The notes under the pieces are model-generated. The model was not told the origin of the DNA. It worked only from the letters and a program-made list of their open reading frames with translations, and made no database searches. This document shows positions 16,321 through 24,223 of a DNA stretch of 64,000 nucleotides, piece after piece (within the stretch, counting starts at the first letter, position 1; every line of letters begins with the position of its first letter). The DNA comes from Rhodococcus rhodochrous. GTDB lineage: Bacteria; Actinomycetota; Actinomycetes; Mycobacteriales; Mycobacteriaceae. The position numbers were made by a program, and so were the translations under genes. Where the stretch lies: the NCBI RefSeq assembly GCF_900187265.1, contig NZ_LT906450.1, forward strand, positions 4,021,444-4,085,443, read 5' to 3'.

Positions 16321-17108
16321 AAGCACTGACCGTCAACGACGACGGCATCGACAGCCCCGGTCTCGCTCTGCTCGCCCGCCTCGCCGTCGAGGCGGGATTC
16401 GACGTGCAGGTCGCGGCGCCCCATGTCGAGCGCAGTGGCGCCAGTGCATCCCTGACCGCTCTCCAGGACGAAGGAAAACTCCTGTTGAGCCGTCGCCCGC
16501 TCGACGACCTGCCCGAGGTGGAATCCTATGCGGTGGAGGCGTCTCCGGCGCTGATCACCTTCCTCGCCTCGTACGGTGCGTTCGGGACGGCACCGGATAT
16601 CGTGCTGTCCGGAATCAACCTGGGCCCCAACACCGGTCACGCGATCCTGCATTCGGGCACGGTGGGTGCGGCCCTGACCGCGGCCACCCACGGTGCCCGC
16701 GCGGTCGCGTTGTCCCTCAACGGGACAGCTCCGTCACAGTGGGAGACCGCCGAGCTGGTGGCCCGTCGCGCTCTCGAGTGGGCCGTCGAACACAGCCGTC
16801 CGGGTGCGGTTCTCAACGTCAACATCCCCGACATACCCGTCCACAAGTTACGCGGACTGCGCAGTGCTCCGCTTGCAGAATTCGGCGCTGTCCAGGCGGA
16901 GATCGGGGAAGTCGAGGACGATGGCGACATCTCCCGTGCCCTACCGGTCACCTTCCGGGCCGTCGAACTCGATGAATCCCACGACAGCGACGCCGTTCTC
17001 GTGTGCCGGGGGTGGGCGACCGCGACCGTGCTGACGATGCCTTTCCAGGTGGCGGAGGCCGATCTCGGAACCTTGGAATTCGCCCACTCGGGTAGTTCGC
17101 GGAAGTAG
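16317..17108 (+). CDS. surE: 5'/3'-nucleotidase SurE
   Basis: The 263-residue protein carries the SurE metal-site motifs VNDDGIDSPGL at the N-terminus, APHVERSGASAS, and SGINLGPNTGHAILHSGTVGAA. SurE is a divalent-metal phosphatase acting on nucleoside monophosphates and polyphosphate, a stationary-phase survival function. The usual T-N-D-D-G is V-N-D-D-G here, with the metal Asp pair intact. It is coupled to the PfkB gene by an ATGA overlap. A long hairpin follows. Confidence 0.9.
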   Translation: MKALTVNDDGIDSPGLALLARLAVEAGFDVQVAAPHVERSGASASLTALQDEGKLLLSRRPLDDLPEVESYAVEASPALITFLASYGAFGTAPDIVLSGINLGPNTGHAILHSGTVGAALTAATHGARAVALSLNGTAPSQWETAELVARRALEWAVEHSRPGAVLNVNIPDIPVHKLRGLRSAPLAEFGAVQAEIGEVEDDGDISRALPVTFRAVELDESHDSDAVLVCRGWATATVLTMPFQVAEADLGTLEFAHSGSSRK

Positions 17109-17120
17109 GTGCAGTAGAAG

Positions 17121-17166
17121 GTTCGGGACCGCTCGGTCACGAGCACCGTGACCGAGCGGTCCGAAC
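17121..17166. terminator. Long hairpin between convergent genes
   Basis: GTTCGG-G-ACCGCTCGGTCACG pairs with CGTGACCGAGCGGT-CCGAAC, about 20 pairs with one bulged G and a five-base loop. It ends the surE message and probably that of the esterase from the other side. Confidence 0.8.
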
Positions 17167-17209
17167 CCAATTGCTTCGGGCCGCTGCAGTTCTCAGGGCA
17201 CGGCAGTTA

Positions 17210-18265
17210 TCAGGCGACTGCGGAATCGGAGACGTAGCGGGAGATCGGCGTGACGACGGACCGTTGCGCACGACCGGTCGTGTCCGTCACGGACTGCACG
17301 AACCGGCCGGCCTCGGCGAGCGCACGCCGGCTCTCGGGAACGCTGTCGGCGAAGATCGGGAAGGCGTGCACCTGGTGTCGCCACAGGTGCAGGTCGCAGC
17401 TGACCCCTGCCTCCCGCACGGCCCGCGCCATGGATTCTGCGTCGCTGCGCAGCAATTCGTCGTGACCGGCGTGGATCATCACCGGGGGCAACACACTGAG
17501 GTCGTTGTCGAGCGGGCACATCAGCGGTCCGGGCTCCCCGTCGACGGTGAGACGGGTATGGGTGCCCTCGATGTAGCGTACGAGCGACTGCACGGCCGAT
17601 CCGGGGAACATGGGGCAGGCCGCCTGCATGTCGTGTTCGGCGCGACGATCGGAATCGAGGTCGACGAGGGGCGACAGCGCGACGATTCCGGCCGGGCGGG
17701 GCAGATCGGATTCCGCGATGGCCAAGGCCGTCATGAACGACAGGTATCCACCGGCGGAGTCGCCTGCGATGACGATGTCCTCCCCCCGATAACCTTTCTC
17801 GCACAACCACTCGTAACCGCGTACCGCGTCGTCCACCGCGTGTGCGATGGGAGCGTTCGGCAGCATGCGGTAGTCGACGCTGAGCACCGCGCCGTCGGCG
17901 CGATCCGACAGGCTCACGGCGAGCGAACGATGAGTGTTCAATCCGCACATCAGGAAAGCGCCCCCGTGCAGGTACAGCACCGCGCGCTTGGTCGATCGTC
18001 CTTCCGCGCGGATCCACTCCGCACTGCACGCGCCCAGGTCGACGTCCACGTACTGGGCTCCGGAAGGCTTGGGGAGGAGGGACGCAGCGCCGTCGACGAC
18101 CGACAGTGGCCACGCGAGGTCGGGCCGGGCCATCCATGCCCCGACGACCGGCTTCGCGAGTGCGCGTACCGCGCCCCGAACGACTCGGGAGCGCACGCTT
18201 CCACCTCGGTGGGTGCGGCTGACGCCCTCACCTCCACCGAAATCGTCCATCTCAGAAGACAGCAT
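17210..18265 (-). CDS. Alpha/beta hydrolase (hormone-sensitive-lipase-like esterase)
   Basis: The 351-residue protein has the HSL-family oxyanion motif YLHGGAFLMCG and the nucleophile elbow GDSAGGYLSF. The acid/His region near the end is SCDLHLWRHQVHAFPIF. It is probably a lipid-ester or triacylglycerol hydrolase of the LipU/LipW type. ATG 18265 has GGGAGG five bases upstream. It is divergent from the FAD-Rieske gene. Its substrate cannot be predicted. Confidence 0.85.
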   Translation of the reverse strand: MLSSEMDDFGGGEGVSRTHRGGSVRSRVVRGAVRALAKPVVGAWMARPDLAWPLSVVDGAASLLPKPSGAQYVDVDLGACSAEWIRAEGRSTKRAVLYLHGGAFLMCGLNTHRSLAVSLSDRADGAVLSVDYRMLPNAPIAHAVDDAVRGYEWLCEKGYRGEDIVIAGDSAGGYLSFMTALAIAESDLPRPAGIVALSPLVDLDSDRRAEHDMQAACPMFPGSAVQSLVRYIEGTHTRLTVDGEPGPLMCPLDNDLSVLPPVMIHAGHDELLRSDAESMARAVREAGVSCDLHLWRHQVHAFPIFADSVPESRRALAEAGRFVQSVTDTTGRAQRSVVTPISRYVSDSAVA

Positions 18266-18362
18266 GGAACCTCCCGTGGGACACCCACGAAACCGGTTGA
18301 TTTATTTCGCCTTACGCGACGTGGTACTGCGGTTTACCCACACCTGTCCGGCATCGAAACAC

Positions 18363-18383
18363 CCGGTTCGGATCACGAACCGG
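18363..18383. promoter_or_regulatory. Perfect inverted repeat in the divergent promoter region
   Basis: The arms CCGGTTCG and CGAACCGG flank GATCA. The repeat lies about 35 bases upstream of a SigF-like -35, so it may be an operator. It may equally be a chance GC-rich palindrome. Confidence 0.3.
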
Positions 18384-18416
18384 AAACAACGGTGCGAGAG
18401 GCTCCCGCAGCGCCCC

Positions 18417-18442
18417 GTTTACCGGCCCGACCGGGGAGGTAA
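18417..18442 (+). promoter_or_regulatory. SigF-like promoter, leaderless
   Basis: GTTT (18417-18420), 16 bases, AGGTAA (18437-18442), then nine bases to the ATG at 18452. The -10 differs from the consensus in its first base. Confidence 0.55.
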
Positions 18443-18451
18443 CCAGCGCAT

Positions 18452-19978
18452 ATGCCTACCGAGACCACGGTGTCCCTCTGGCGGGATCGCGCCCCGCAAA
18501 CCGCGACGTACGACGACTGGACGGCCCGCCGGGAGCGCTACGACGTCGTGGTCGTCGGTGCCGGGATCACGGGCACCGTGACGGCGCTGCTCCTCGCCGA
18601 GCGGGGACTGCGCGTCGCGGTGCTCGAAGCCCGGGACATCGGGGCCGTGACCACCGGGAACACCACCGGCAAGGTCAGCGTCCTGCAGGGCACACGCCTG
18701 TCGCAGATCGGCCGCAGACATTCCGGTGCGATCCGTCAGGGATATGTCGACGGCACCCTCGCGGCGCAACGATGGGTGGTGGACTTCTGCACGCGGCACG
18801 GACTCGACTTCGACCGTGCGGACGCCTATACCTACGCGCAGGACCCGTCGAATGCGAGCATGATCGACGCGGAATACCACCACTGCCGCGCCGCCGGTCT
18901 GCCGGCCGAGCGGGTCGGTGAGATCCCGCTTCCCTTCGGTGTGGCCGCGGCGGTCACGATCCCCGACCAGGTGCAGGTCGATCCCATGCCCATCCTGTTC
19001 ACAGCGGTCGACCGTGCGCGTACGTGCGGCGCCGAAGTGTTCGTCGGGCGTCGCGTGAAGACCGTGGACACCGAGGACGCAGGATGCATCGTCCGCACCG
19101 ACGACGGCGACATCCGTGCAGATCGCGTGGTACTTGCGACCGGCATCCCCATCCTGGACCGCGGCGCATTCTTCGCCAGGATGGAACCCGACCGCTCGTA
19201 CTCCATCGCGGTCGAAGTGCCCGGTGGCCCGCCGGAAGGGATGTTCCTGTCCGCGGACAGTCCCACCCGGTCGCTCCGCACTGCCTCCGCGGCGGGAACG
19301 TCCTCGTCGGCGGATCGACTGCTGCTCGTCGGCGGCAACGGGCACGTCGTCGGCCGGCACGATTCGACCCGCTCCGCATACGACGACCTGCTGCGATGGA
19401 GCCAACGGACCTTCCCCGGCGCCCATGAGCTGTACCGGTGGTCGGCCCAGGACTACACGAACATGGACAGCCTCCCCGAGGTCGGGCCCGTTCTGCCTGG
19501 TGCCGACCGGATCTGGGTGGCGACCGGCTTCGGTAAGTGGGGTATGACCGGCGGGGTCGCGGCGGCCCACATCATCGCGTCCCGGTTCTCGGAATCGCCG
19601 GACCCCGAGGTCGAGGCCTGGGCGCCCGCCATGGCGGCCTGGCGCACCGAACTGGTGACCGGCACTCCCACCGCAGCCAAGCTCAACGCCACCGTCGCGT
19701 TGCACATGGCCAAGGGCTGGTTGCAGGCCGCGACGTCCTCCGGGCCGGAGCCGGACGAAGGACAGGGACGGGTGGTGCGCAGTTGCGGGCGTCCCGTCGG
19801 GGTGTCCACGGTCGACGGTCGGACGCAGCGCGTGAGCGCGGTCTGCCCGCACCTCGGTGGAATTCTGCGGTGGAACGACGCGGAATCGTCGTGGGACTGC
19901 CCGCTGCACGGCTCCCGATTCGCCGCCGACGGCGCTCTGCTGGAGGGACCCGCGACCCGCAACCTCTCCCCCAGGTGA
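18452..19978 (+). CDS. FAD-dependent oxidoreductase fused to a Rieske domain
   Basis: The 508-residue protein has an N-terminal DAO-type FAD domain (VVGAGITG at residues 35-42; DYTNMDSLPEVGPVLPG). Its C-terminal Rieske [2Fe-2S] domain shows CPHLGG and, 18 residues later, CPLHGSRF. The fusion is a known family whose substrates are mostly unknown; electrons should pass between the FAD and the cluster. It is the first gene after a SigF-like promoter and is followed by a PfpI-type gene with its own promoter. Confidence 0.85.
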   Translation: MPTETTVSLWRDRAPQTATYDDWTARRERYDVVVVGAGITGTVTALLLAERGLRVAVLEARDIGAVTTGNTTGKVSVLQGTRLSQIGRRHSGAIRQGYVDGTLAAQRWVVDFCTRHGLDFDRADAYTYAQDPSNASMIDAEYHHCRAAGLPAERVGEIPLPFGVAAAVTIPDQVQVDPMPILFTAVDRARTCGAEVFVGRRVKTVDTEDAGCIVRTDDGDIRADRVVLATGIPILDRGAFFARMEPDRSYSIAVEVPGGPPEGMFLSADSPTRSLRTASAAGTSSSADRLLLVGGNGHVVGRHDSTRSAYDDLLRWSQRTFPGAHELYRWSAQDYTNMDSLPEVGPVLPGADRIWVATGFGKWGMTGGVAAAHIIASRFSESPDPEVEAWAPAMAAWRTELVTGTPTAAKLNATVALHMAKGWLQAATSSGPEPDEGQGRVVRSCGRPVGVSTVDGRTQRVSAVCPHLGGILRWNDAESSWDCPLHGSRFAADGALLEGPATRNLSPR

Positions 19979-20010
19979 TGCCGAGGGTGAAAGGAAGGGT
20001 GAGAGCCCGC

Positions 20011-20036
20011 GTTTCACATCCACCGCAGCCGGGTAG
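20011..20036 (+). promoter_or_regulatory. SigF-like promoter of the PfpI-type gene
   Basis: GTTT (20011-20014), 16 bases, GGGTAG (20031-20036), followed by a 33-base leader with GAGAAAGGA before the ATG at 20070. Confidence 0.65.
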
Positions 20037-20069
20037 TTCTGACAGCAGCCGAGAAAGGACCACACGAAC

Positions 20070-20636
20070 ATGAATTCCGCCGATGGGGCACGACTGTCCG
20101 GACTGACCGTCGCAATTCTCGCGACGAACGGAGTCGAGGAGGTCGAGCTCGTCGAGCCGCGTAAGGCTCTCGAGGACGAGGGTGCCACCGTCCGACTCGT
20201 CTCGATCGAGCAGGGCGAGATCCAGGCCATGGAGAAGGACGTCAACGCCGCAGGGAAGTACACCGTCGATCACCTCGTCTCGGAGGTCTCCGCCGGCGAC
20301 TTCGACGGCCTGGTACTTCCCGGTGGAACCACGAATCCCGACCAGCTGCGCCAGGACGACAAGGCCGTGTCGTTCGTGCGGGAGTTCGTCACCTCCGGGC
20401 GTCCCGTCGGTGTGATCTGTCACGGGCCGTGGACGCTCGTCGAGGCCGACGTGGTGCGCGACCGCACCCTGACGTCGTATCCGAGCGTCCGCACCGACAT
20501 CCGAAACGCCGGCGGAAACGTCGTCGATCAGGAGGTGGTCGTCGATCGCAACCTCGTCTCGAGCCGCAACCCCGGCGACCTGCCGGCCTTCTGCAAGGCG
20601 CTCATAGATCTCTTCGCCGCGAACCCCGCGAGCTGA
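20070..20636 (+). CDS. DJ-1/PfpI-family protein
   Basis: The 188-residue protein has the nucleophile elbow VICHGPWTLVEA with Cys in the class I glutamine-amidotransferase position. The core is LTVAILATNGVEEVEL and DGLVLPGGTTNPDQLRQD. It belongs to the PfpI/YhbO/DJ-1 group, whose members act as stress chaperones or protein deglycases; the exact activity is not settled. A hairpin at 20638-20656 follows directly. Confidence 0.88.
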   Translation: MNSADGARLSGLTVAILATNGVEEVELVEPRKALEDEGATVRLVSIEQGEIQAMEKDVNAAGKYTVDHLVSEVSAGDFDGLVLPGGTTNPDQLRQDDKAVSFVREFVTSGRPVGVICHGPWTLVEADVVRDRTLTSYPSVRTDIRNAGGNVVDQEVVVDRNLVSSRNPGDLPAFCKALIDLFAANPAS

Positions 20637-20637
20637 A

Positions 20638-20656
20638 TCGTGCGGGCCGCGCACGA
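20638..20656. terminator. Hairpin after the PfpI-type gene
   Basis: Arms TCGTGCG / CGCACGA with a five-base loop, beginning two bases after the TGA stop. Confidence 0.6.
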
Positions 20657-20740
20657 CGCAGGCCCATCCTCGTTACTTCACCGACCGCGACCACAGAGGT
20701 CCCGGTCCATCTCCACCTGTTTTCCGAAAGGACCTCGACG

Positions 20741-20887
20741 ATGCTCGACCAGAGCCCCGTTTCCGGCGCCACCGTCTTCCCGTCCGCAGCCCTCCACCAG
20801 GGCGTGCGATTCAGTACCGCGGAGATCAAGAAGCGTATCGACGAAATGTTCGACAACCCGGCCGCTCCCCTGCCGAGCGAAAGCTGA
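20741..20887 (+). CDS. 48-residue hypothetical protein
   Basis: A ribosome-binding GAAAGGA eight bases upstream and good third-position GC support a gene starting MLDQSPVSGATVFPSAALHQ. It is soluble, with a central charged helix FSTAEIKKRIDEMF. No family was recognised. It lies between the PfpI-type gene and otsA, inside the stress island. Confidence 0.5.
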   Translation: MLDQSPVSGATVFPSAALHQGVRFSTAEIKKRIDEMFDNPAAPLPSES

Positions 20888-21026
20888 TCTTCCGGAGAAC
20901 TGCTGGTCGAAGGCCCGCAGCGGTGCACGCGGTTTGCGGCCCCCTACCCGCCTTGATAACAAGAAGTAGTCGATTTCGAACATTTGGGATTGGTTCGCCG
21001 TAAGGCAGTTGCACGAAGGCGGGATT

Positions 21027-22469
21027 ATGAACGAACCGAACTCCGACGATTTCGTCGTGGTCGCCAACCGTTTGCCGGTGGATCTCGAGACGCCGACCGA
21101 CGGTGGCCCGCCGGTCTGGCGACGCAGCCCCGGTGGCCTGGTGACCGCAATGGAAACCGTGCTCCGGTCCAACAGTGGCGCCTGGGTCGGCTGGCCCGGC
21201 ACTCCCGACGTGACGGTCGATCCCTTCGAGGAGGACGGGCTCTCGCTGTATCCGGTGGAGCTGTCCTCCCAGGAGGTCGAGGAGTACTACGAGGGTTTCT
21301 CGAACGACACCCTGTGGCCGCTCTACCACGACGCGCTCATCCCACCCACTTTCGATCGCCGGTGGTGGCGGACCTATCGCGCGGTCAATCAGCGATTCGC
21401 CGAGGCCGCGGCCCGTGCCGCCGCCCCCGGGGCGACGGTGTGGGTGCACGACTACCAGCTCCAGCTCGTTCCCCGGATGCTGCGCGAACTCCGGCCCGAC
21501 GTCACGATCGGCTTCTTCCTCCACATCCCCTTCCCGCCCACCGAACTGTTCCTGCAGTTGCCGTGGCGGAAGGCGATCGTCGACGGTCTGCTCGGCGCCG
21601 ATCTCGTCGGTTTCCATCTCCCCGGCGGGGCACAGAACTTCCTCTATCTCGCCAACCGGCTCTTCGGACTGCCGGCACCGCGCGGGACCTCGTCGGGCGG
21701 CACCATCGATCTCGGCGACCGGCAGGTTCGCGTCGGCGCCTACCCTATCTCCATCGACTCCGCGCAGCTCCGGGAACGTTCCCGCGACAAGGCCGTTCGG
21801 GAGCGCGCCGCCGAGATCCGCAGGGACCTGGGCGATCCGGAGGTCATGCTGCTCGGCGTCGACCGTCTCGACTACACCAAGGGGATCGACGTACGCCTGG
21901 AGGCTCTGCACGAGCTGTTCGCCGAAGGCACCCTCGATCCCGAGAAGGTCGTGATGGTGCAGTTGGCCACGCCGAGCCGCGAGCGTTTGACGGCGTACGC
22001 ACAACTCCGCGACCAGGTGGAGCGCGAAGTGGGGCGGATCAACGGTGAGTTCGCCCGGCTCGGTTCCCCCGTCGTCCACTACCTCCATGCCTCGGTCGAC
22101 CGCGACGAGCTGCTCGCGATGTACACCGGTGCCGATGTCATGCTGGTCACTCCCTTGCGCGACGGCATGAATCTCGTCGCCAAGGAGTACATCGCCTGCC
22201 ACCCCGACGGCAGCGGTTCGTTGGTGCTCAGCGAATTCGCTGGGGCGGCAGCGGAACTCCGTCGCGCGCTCCTCGTCAATCCGCACGATCTCGAAGGCGT
22301 CAAGCGCGCGATAGTGGAGGCGATCGAGGAGGATCCGGCCGAACGGAAGAGGCGTATGAAGACCATGCACGCGCACGTCATGGAGCACGACGTCGCCCGT
22401 TGGTCGCGCACCTTCCTCGAGGATCTACGGGACACCTCGGGTGCGCACGTCGCTGCCGCCGAAAACTAG
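21027..22469 (+). CDS. otsA: Trehalose-6-phosphate synthase
   Basis: The 480-residue protein is a GT20 retaining glycosyltransferase joining UDP- or ADP-glucose to glucose-6-phosphate. Visible motifs are VVANRLPV near the start, [37 protein letters not shown], and the donor-binding [13 protein letters not shown]. Trehalose also feeds trehalose mycolates in this group of organisms. ATG 21027 is six codons inside a longer frame and has GAAGGCGG upstream. No otsB is adjacent. A perfect 13-bp-arm terminator follows. Confidence 0.93.
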   Translation: MNEPNSDDFVVVANRLPVDLETPTDGGPPVWRRSPGGLVTAMETVLRSNSGAWVGWPGTPDVTVDPFEEDGLSLYPVELSSQEVEEYYEGFSNDTLWPLYHDALIPPTFDRRWWRTYRAVNQRFAEAAARAAAPGATVWVHDYQLQLVPRMLRELRPDVTIGFFLHIPFPPTELFLQLPWRKAIVDGLLGADLVGFHLPGGAQNFLYLANRLFGLPAPRGTSSGGTIDLGDRQVRVGAYPISIDSAQLRERSRDKAVRERAAEIRRDLGDPEVMLLGVDRLDYTKGIDVRLEALHELFAEGTLDPEKVVMVQLATPSRERLTAYAQLRDQVEREVGRINGEFARLGSPVVHYLHASVDRDELLAMYTGADVMLVTPLRDGMNLVAKEYIACHPDGSGSLVLSEFAGAAAELRRALLVNPHDLEGVKRAIVEAIEEDPAERKRRMKTMHAHVMEHDVARWSRTFLEDLRDTSGAHVAAAEN

Positions 22470-22475
22470 GGCACA

Positions 22476-22507
22476 GGTCCCTCTCCGGCTCGTACCGGAG
22501 AGGGACC
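22476..22507. terminator. Terminator of otsA
   Basis: Perfect 13-base arms GGTCCCTCTCCGG / CCGGAGAGGGACC with a six-base loop, seven bases after the otsA stop. Confidence 0.85.
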
Positions 22508-22553
22508 CGCGGCCCCGAACCTCGAAGAACCGCAGACCCGAAGAAGTGCAGAC

Positions 22554-22751
22554 CTACTGGCTCGGCTGCGGTACCTCGCACTCGACCTGGGGATTGACGC
22601 CCGCGTAGTTGAGCGGCCCGGCCACCACCGTGACCGCCACCGTCGCGAGACTGCTGCAGTTCTGGTCCGAGTCGCTGAAGTAGCCGCGCTGACCTGCTGC
22701 CACCGCACCGATGATCAACCAGATCAGGACCACGAGACTCAACAATCGCAC
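22554..22751 (-). CDS. 65-residue membrane-anchored or secreted protein
   Basis: GTG 22751 follows GAGGTGAGG. The product begins with a hydrophobic segment LLSLVVLIWLIIGAVAAGQ, then an extracellular-looking part with two Cys (QNCSS and VECEVP) that could form a disulfide. No family was recognised. A perfect GTTT-N16-GGGTAT promoter lies about 50 bases upstream, so it probably belongs to the stress regulon. Confidence 0.65.
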   Translation of the reverse strand: MRLLSLVVLIWLIIGAVAAGQRGYFSDSDQNCSSLATVAVTVVAGPLNYAGVNPQVECEVPQPSQ

Positions 22752-22800
22752 GACCTCACCTCGATCCGCCTCATACGCCGGACCGTCCGGCCGGGTAGCA

Positions 22801-22826
22801 ATACCCGACGCGGAAATCGAACAAAC
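22801..22826 (-). promoter_or_regulatory. SigF-like promoter of the 65-residue gene
   Basis: Minus strand: GTTT (22823-22826), 16 bases, GGGTAT (22801-22806), an exact match to the shared pattern. Confidence 0.7.
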
Positions 22827-22923
22827 GCACCGAGGAACATGATCCGGCCATACCGGACGCAACACCCCTGTCCGTACATCCGGGTGCGAACCATCGCGTG
22901 GGAGTACCGGCATAATTTCTCTT

Positions 22924-23610
22924 GTGACCGACTCGCCCACCGATGAAGCGTTGAGCCGGATCCTCGCCGACGACGTCTCCCGGCACGTCGGAAGTTTCCG
23001 GTACCTGTCGACCGACGACTCGTGGGAATGGTCGGCTTCCGTCGCCCGGATACACGGCTACGAACCCGGCACCGTCGTACCCACGACCGAACTCGTCCTC
23101 CGGCACAAACACCCCGACGACAGGGAGGACATCACGACGCTCCTCACCTCCGTCCGTACCACGGGTGAACCGTTCAGCAGCCGGCACCGGATCGTCGACA
23201 CCCGAGGCACGATCAGACATGTCGTCGTGATCGGCGATCGCATCGTGGACGAGGACGGCTCGGTTCTCGGCACGTCGGGGTTCTATCTCGACCTGACCGA
23301 CGCTCTCGAAGAGGACCTGCGGGCAGCGGTCGACGCGGCGATGTCGTCCCTGGCGGACGCCCGTGCCGTCATCGAACAGGCCAAGGGCGCTCTCATGCTG
23401 GCGTACACGATCCCGGCCGAGCGCGCGTTCGAGATCCTGGTGTGGCGTTCCCAGGAGACGAACGTCAAGCTGCGGTCACTCGCCGAACGGCTCGTACACG
23501 AGATCTCGACCACCCCCGGGCTCCTCGAAGAGTTCCGCGGCCGTTTCGATCACCTGTTCCTCACCGTGCACGAGCGAGTCCGCTCGGGCGACCCGCTCCC
23601 TTCCGATTGA
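22924..23610 (+). CDS. PAS-ANTAR sensor and RNA-binding regulator
   Basis: The 228-residue protein has a PAS domain (about residues 20-118; SWEWSASVARIHGYEPGT, HPDDREDI, GFYLDLTDALEE) followed by an ANTAR helical domain (about 130-190; ADARAVIEQAKGALMLAY, AFEILVWRSQETNVKLRSLAERLV). ANTAR proteins bind paired hairpins in nascent RNA and prevent termination when signalled. The start is GTG. Its 3' end, including the stop, is partly duplicated downstream. The PAS ligand is unknown. Confidence 0.88.
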   Translation: MTDSPTDEALSRILADDVSRHVGSFRYLSTDDSWEWSASVARIHGYEPGTVVPTTELVLRHKHPDDREDITTLLTSVRTTGEPFSSRHRIVDTRGTIRHVVVIGDRIVDEDGSVLGTSGFYLDLTDALEEDLRAAVDAAMSSLADARAVIEQAKGALMLAYTIPAERAFEILVWRSQETNVKLRSLAERLVHEISTTPGLLEEFRGRFDHLFLTVHERVRSGDPLPSD

Positions 23611-23646
23611 GCGACCCGCTCCCCTCCCCGATTGAGCGACCCGCTC
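23588..23646. repeat. Tandem partial duplications at the PAS-ANTAR stop codon
   Basis: The string GCGACCCGCTC occurs three times (near 23588, 23611 and 23636), the last two each preceded by GATTGA. The first GATTGA supplies the gene's Asp and stop codon. The second and third copies contain the hairpin GAGCG-ACC-CGCTC. Confidence 0.75.
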
Positions 23647-23654
23647 GGGGGTAC
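23630..23654 (+). promoter_or_regulatory. Possible SigF-like promoter of the 118-residue membrane gene
   Basis: GATT (23630-23633), 15 bases, GGGTAC (23649-23654). The -35 is weak, but the GNNT-N14-16-GGGTAC form known for actinobacterial SigB-type factors is met. Confidence 0.4.
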
Positions 23655-23724
23655 CCGAAGGTGGAGTCGCGTCCGGCGCCGCACCGGTCGCTGCGCCCGC
23701 GCGCCCTTCGAAGTGAGGAGAGCC

Positions 23725-24081
23725 ATGACCCAGGATGTGGAGAAACGTTGGAACGACCCCCGCACGGCCCGTAAGGCCACGATGTACGCCGGGGGCGTGA
23801 TCGTTGCTGCACTCGTGGTGATGGGCGTCGCCATCCTCTGGGGCACGAACTCCGGACAGGATTGCAGCGACGCCGCATTCGCGGTGTGCACCGATCCCGC
23901 CCGCCAGATCCTCGTCTTCGGCCCCACACTCGTGCTCCTGCTCGGCGGTCTCGGTGCACTGTGGACAGCGTACCGCACATGGAAGCGCGGCGGTCGCTGG
24001 CCGATCTGGCAGGGCGCGGGATGGGCACTGCTGGTGCTGATGGTCGCCTACGCCACCATCTCCGCACGCGCCATCATCTGA
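23725..24081 (+). CDS. Three-helix membrane protein of unknown function
   Basis: The 118-residue protein has hydrophobic segments at about residues 21-42, 62-84 and 95-116. The first loop holds two Cys (SGQDCSDAAFAVC) that likely face outside and form a disulfide. ATG 23725 follows AGTGAGGAG. No family was recognised. It sits between the PAS-ANTAR and glycosyltransferase genes in the stress island. Confidence 0.65.
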   Translation: MTQDVEKRWNDPRTARKATMYAGGVIVAALVVMGVAILWGTNSGQDCSDAAFAVCTDPARQILVFGPTLVLLLGGLGALWTAYRTWKRGGRWPIWQGAGWALLVLMVAYATISARAII

Positions 24082-24111
24082 CCGGGCGCCCGGTCGTCCC
24101 GGCCCGGGACG
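24081..24111. terminator. GC-rich palindromes after the membrane-protein gene
   Basis: ACCGGGCGCCCGGT overlaps the last base of the gene, followed at once by a CGTCCCGG.../CCGGGACG inverted repeat. Together they can fold into two short stable stems. Confidence 0.45.
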
Positions 24112-24188
24112 GCCGAAGTCGCCGACCCCACACGAACGAACAGGCGGAACAACAGCACATTTCGGTTCGTACCGACGCGCCGTGACCG

Positions 24189-24214
24189 GTTTATCCCCCA
24201 TCACACACGGGAAT
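24189..24214 (+). promoter_or_regulatory. SigF-like promoter, leaderless
   Basis: GTTT (24189-24192), 16 bases, GGGAAT (24209-24214), nine bases before GTG 24224. This decides the start of the glycosyltransferase, because the longer frame begins upstream of the promoter. Confidence 0.55.
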
Positions 24215-24223
24215 ACCGCTGTG

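Noticed and set aside
20429-20740. Longer form of the 48-residue gene
   Set aside because: The extension overlaps the PfpI-type gene in another frame and its terminator; the internal ATG has a good ribosome-binding site.
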